A stretch of 7,503 nucleotides of DNA, taken from NCBI RefSeq assembly GCF_019417665.1, contig NZ_DXUU01000080.1:1-7503 (forward strand), in the 5' to 3' direction. The notes below the pieces were generated by a model. That model made no database searches, was not told the origin of the DNA, and saw nothing but the letters and a program-made list of their open reading frames with translations. The stretch comes from Ruminococcus sp. (GTDB lineage Bacteria > Bacillota > Clostridia > Oscillospirales > Ruminococcaceae). Each line of letters begins with the position of its first letter. Position 1 is the stretch's first letter. Shown piece after piece: positions 5,642 through 7,503 of this stretch. The position numbers and the translations under genes are program-made.

Positions 5642-7207
5642 CTATAAAATCAACATCTCCCTCGAATCATAAATAGAATCATCAGAAACGCATCCACAGC
5701 GGATTGCACGGTCAAGAGCCATAATCATGGCAACCGCACCGTCAATTTTCTCTGTGGATTTTTCTTTGTCCGGCTTGATGTTTCCTGCAGGGTCACGGCG
5801 AATAAAAATATTATCCATCATCCAGCGGAGAACCGGGTGACCGTTATGAGCAAGAGTCTGTTCAAGGGTCAGTTTCATCAGTTCTTTTGTAGGCGGTGAC
5901 ATATCCTTGTAACCCTGTCCGAACTGAACCATTGTAAAACCAAGGCCTTCAAGATTCTGCGACATCTGTACTGCACCCCATCTATCAAATGCAATTTCTT
6001 TGATGTTGAATTTCTGCCCCAGTTCATCGATGAAGTTTTCGATAAAGCCATAATGGACAACATTCCCCTCAGTAGTTTTCAGATAACCCTGCCGTTCCCA
6101 TACATCATATGGAACGTGGTCACGCCTTACTCTGAGTGGCAGTGTTTCCTCTGGCAGCCAGAAGTAGGGTAGAACATAATAATGCTCGTCATCTTCTGTT
6201 GGAGGAAAGACAAGCACGAAAGCTGTAATATCCGTTGTACTGGAAAGGTCGAGTCCACCGTAGCAGATACGACCTGCAAGCATCTCTTCATCAAAAGCGA
6301 CCTTGCATTTGTCCCATTTTTCCATCGGCATCCAACGCACCGCCTGTTTTACCCATTGATTCAAACGCAGTTGTCGAAAAGCATTTTCTTCTCCGGGAGT
6401 CTCCTTTGCAGAATTACACGCAGCCACCACCTTATCCATACCGATAGTTTTATCCAGTGACGGATTTGCCTTCTTCCAGACCTTTGGGTCAGTCCAGTCC
6501 TCAGATTCATCTGCACCATAAATGACAGGATAAAAAGTCGGGTCATGTTTTCTGCCTTCCAGAATATCCTTCGCTTTCTGGTGGATTTCATAGCAGATGC
6601 TGTTGGTATCCGTTCCGGCTGTGGTGATGAGAAAATATAGAGGCTGCATTCTCGCATCACCGGAACCTTTGGTCATAACATCAAACAATTTCCGATTGGG
6701 TTGCGTATGAAGTTCATCAAACACCACGCCGTGGATGTTGAAACCGTGCTTGGAGTAGGCTTCTGCCGAAAGCACCTGATAGAAGCTGTTGGTCGGAATG
6801 TACACGATACGCTTTTGTGAGGTCAGGATTTTCACTCGCTTGGAAAGGGCAGGGCACATTCGTACCATATCCGCTGCTACGTCAAATACAATGGCAGCCT
6901 GTTGGCGGTCGGCAGCACAACCGTAAACTTCGGCACGTTCTTCACCGTCACCGCAAGTTAATAGCAGAGCAACGGCAGCAGCAAGCTCTGATTTGCCATT
7001 TTTCTTCGGAATCTCAATGTAAGCCGTGTTGAATTGCCGATAGCCGTTCGGTTTTAAGATTCCAAACAGGTCACGGATAATTTGTTCCTGCCAGTCCAGC
7101 AGTTCAAATTTCTTTCCTGCCCAGGTGCCTTTGGTGTGGCTCAGACACTCAATAAAAGAGACGGCATAGTCTGCCGCCTTTTTGTTATACTTGGAATCCT
7201 CCGCCAT
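5642..7207 (-). CDS. Terminase large subunit (packaging ATPase/nuclease)
   Basis: The product has 521 residues from the first ATG. N-terminal ATPase: an adenine-binding-type region (ELLDWQEQIIRDLFG, 35-49), Walker A IPKKNGKSE (66-74), Walker B VVFDEL (161-166, Asp164 and catalytic Glu165) and coupling motif TTAGT (195-199). C-terminal RNase H-like nuclease: GGLDLSSTTD (317-326), AFDRW (406-410, Asp408) and EKIDGAVA (486-493, Asp489), the three acidic sites expected for metal binding. It cuts concatemeric DNA and drives it through the portal. The true start is probably nine codons further upstream: an open IARFKPTRF stretch begins at an ATA codon at 7234, correctly spaced from GGGAGGG (7243-7249), while ATG 7207 has no ribosome binding site. 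That would give 530 residues. Translation proceeds toward the cargo insert. Confidence 0.96.
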   Translation of the reverse strand: MAEDSKYNKKAADYAVSFIECLSHTKGTWAGKKFELLDWQEQIIRDLFGILKPNGYRQFNTAYIEIPKKNGKSELAAAVALLLTCGDGEERAEVYGCAADRQQAAIVFDVAADMVRMCPALSKRVKILTSQKRIVYIPTNSFYQVLSAEAYSKHGFNIHGVVFDELHTQPNRKLFDVMTKGSGDARMQPLYFLITTAGTDTNSICYEIHQKAKDILEGRKHDPTFYPVIYGADESEDWTDPKVWKKANPSLDKTIGMDKVVAACNSAKETPGEENAFRQLRLNQWVKQAVRWMPMEKWDKCKVAFDEEMLAGRICYGGLDLSSTTDITAFVLVFPPTEDDEHYYVLPYFWLPEETLPLRVRRDHVPYDVWERQGYLKTTEGNVVHYGFIENFIDELGQKFNIKEIAFDRWGAVQMSQNLEGLGFTMVQFGQGYKDMSPPTKELMKLTLEQTLAHNGHPVLRWMMDNIFIRRDPAGNIKPDKEKSTEKIDGAVAMIMALDRAIRCGCVSDDSIYDSREMLIL

Positions 7208-7231
7208 AAAACGGGTCGGTTTAAATCTTGC

Positions 7232-7249
7232 TATTGTTCTTACCCTCCC
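7232..7249 (-). promoter_or_regulatory. Ribosome binding site and candidate ATA start of terminase
   Basis: GGGAGGG (7243-7249) is followed by an 8-base spacer and ATA (7232-7234), in frame with terminase. Between this site and the upstream in-frame stop (7283-7285) there is no ATG, GTG or TTG, and none occurs before ATG 7207, 35 bases from the site and too far for it to serve. Confidence 0.55.
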
Positions 7250-7252
7250 AAT

Positions 7253-7279
7253 AAAAAAGACCTGCCAAAAAGCAAGTCT
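7253..7279 (-). terminator. Intrinsic terminator immediately before terminase
   Basis: On the minus-strand RNA, AGACUUGC (7279-7272) pairs with GCAGGUCU (7265-7258): eight pairs with one G-U, loop UUUUUG, then a U-run to 7253. The U-run ends three bases before the terminase ribosome binding site, so all terminase mRNA from upstream must pass through it. The plus-strand copy is followed by GCATC, not a T-run, so it works only in the late-operon direction. Confidence 0.72.
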
Positions 7280-7329
7280 GCATCATTTATTTTAACGCCC
7301 TCAAGGGGCAGTTTTGTAATCGAGATTCC
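7253..7329 (-). ncRNA. Candidate short RNA between late promoter and terminator
   Basis: If the promoter at 7336-7364 and terminator at 7253-7279 both work, the default product is an RNA of about 75 bases. It contains a second small hairpin, GCCC (7309-7306) / GGGC (7300-7297). CUGCC at 7311-7307 could instead pair with GGCAG (7266-7262) in the 3' arm of the terminator, a weak 5-base antiterminator option. The existence of the RNA is inference from the two flanking signals. Confidence 0.35.
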
Positions 7330-7335
7330 ATTCCC

Positions 7336-7364
7336 ATTATAACCATGTTACCATAAAAATTCAA
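7336..7364 (-). promoter_or_regulatory. Promoter facing the terminase/late operon
   Basis: TTGAAT (7364-7359), exactly 17 bases, then TATAAT (7341-7336) on the minus strand. A small dyad TAAC/GTTA (7340-7350) touches the -10 element and ACCAT is repeated at 7342 and 7350; these might be operator sequence but are short. It is the only good promoter I find for the structural cassette. Confidence 0.65.
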
Positions 7365-7503
7365 GGATAGCAAGCGGCTAAACAGACAGAAAAAACGTAG
7401 AAATTTCGCCGTTTTCTTGTGTAAGATACACCAATAGAAATTTTTCCGGTACGACCGCCAGAGCCTTTCGGCTCCGGCTTGTGGGATTCGGTTTTGAAAA
7501 AAT
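7365..7503. other. Non-coding stretch upstream of the late promoter, with a GC-rich hairpin
   Basis: No gene with a start codon and ribosome binding site is visible. On the minus strand GCCGGAGCC / GAAA / GGCTCTGGC (7478-7457) forms a nine-pair stem with one G-U and a GNRA-type loop; on the plus strand the same position is an A-C mismatch, so it fits a minus-strand RNA better. A second small dyad CGGT/ACCG (7447-7457) touches it. All three minus frames are open across much of this stretch, so the tail of an upstream gene, such as the small terminase subunit, cannot be excluded. Confidence 0.4.

Noticed and set aside
7287..7331. A 14-codon minus-strand frame (MESRLQNCPLRALK) between the late promoter and terminator, a possible leader peptide.
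   Set aside because: Its ATG falls at or before the predicted transcription start with no ribosome binding site, and there is no run of regulatory codons as in attenuation peptides.
7396..7406. AAATTTCTACG on the minus strand, resembling the start of a Cas12a CRISPR repeat.
   Set aside because: Single copy, no complementary GTAGA arm, and no spacer array.
7378..7503. Open minus-strand frame entering from the right edge and ending at a TAG (7378-7380), possibly the tail of an upstream gene.
   Set aside because: All three minus frames are open over much of this stretch, none gives recognisable protein, and no start is in the window; not enough to call a gene.

Overview
This window is part of a tailed-phage genome, most likely a prophage of a gut-type Clostridia (Bacillota) host. 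The evidence is a tightly packed HK97-type packaging, head and neck cassette, strong GGAGG-type ribosome binding sites before most genes, moderate GC, and protein sequences resembling prophage proteins of Lachnospiraceae/Ruminococcaceae. The host assignment rests on recognition of family style only; no integrase or att site is present in the window.

The structural cassette lies on the minus strand and reads from right to left: terminase large subunit (7207/7234 to 5642), portal (4589 to 3339), ClpP-type prohead protease (3342 to 2608), HK97-fold major capsid protein (2592 to 1399), head-tail connector (1376 to 1104), head closure protein (1104 to 757), HK97 gp10-like neck/tail protein (770 to 402), a small protein in the tail-terminator position (405 to 88), and the first 27 codons of a major tail protein (from 82, cut by the window edge). 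Most neighbours overlap by 1 to 14 bases or are separated by a few bases, so they behave as one translationally coupled late operon. Terminase pumps DNA through the portal, the protease matures the capsid, and the connector, closure and gp10-like proteins form the neck that joins head to tail.

Two things break this ordinary layout. First, a roughly 1 kb AT-rich insert sits between terminase and portal. It holds one gene on the opposite strand (4755 to 5570, 271 residues, no family recognised) with its own consensus-like promoter and a roughly 110-base leader that can fold into two hairpins. This is the arrangement of a phage 'moron' (an independently expressed cargo gene), and it is the best candidate for an undescribed function here. 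Second, the region upstream of terminase (7208 to 7503) holds a good minus-strand promoter, followed about 75 bases later by an intrinsic terminator that abuts the terminase ribosome binding site. This looks like a late promoter controlled by antitermination. The terminase reading frame itself appears to begin at a non-standard ATA codon at 7234, perfectly spaced from a GGGAGGG site.

Start sites were adjusted from the longest open frame for the capsid, portal, connector, head closure and cargo genes, using ribosome binding site position.
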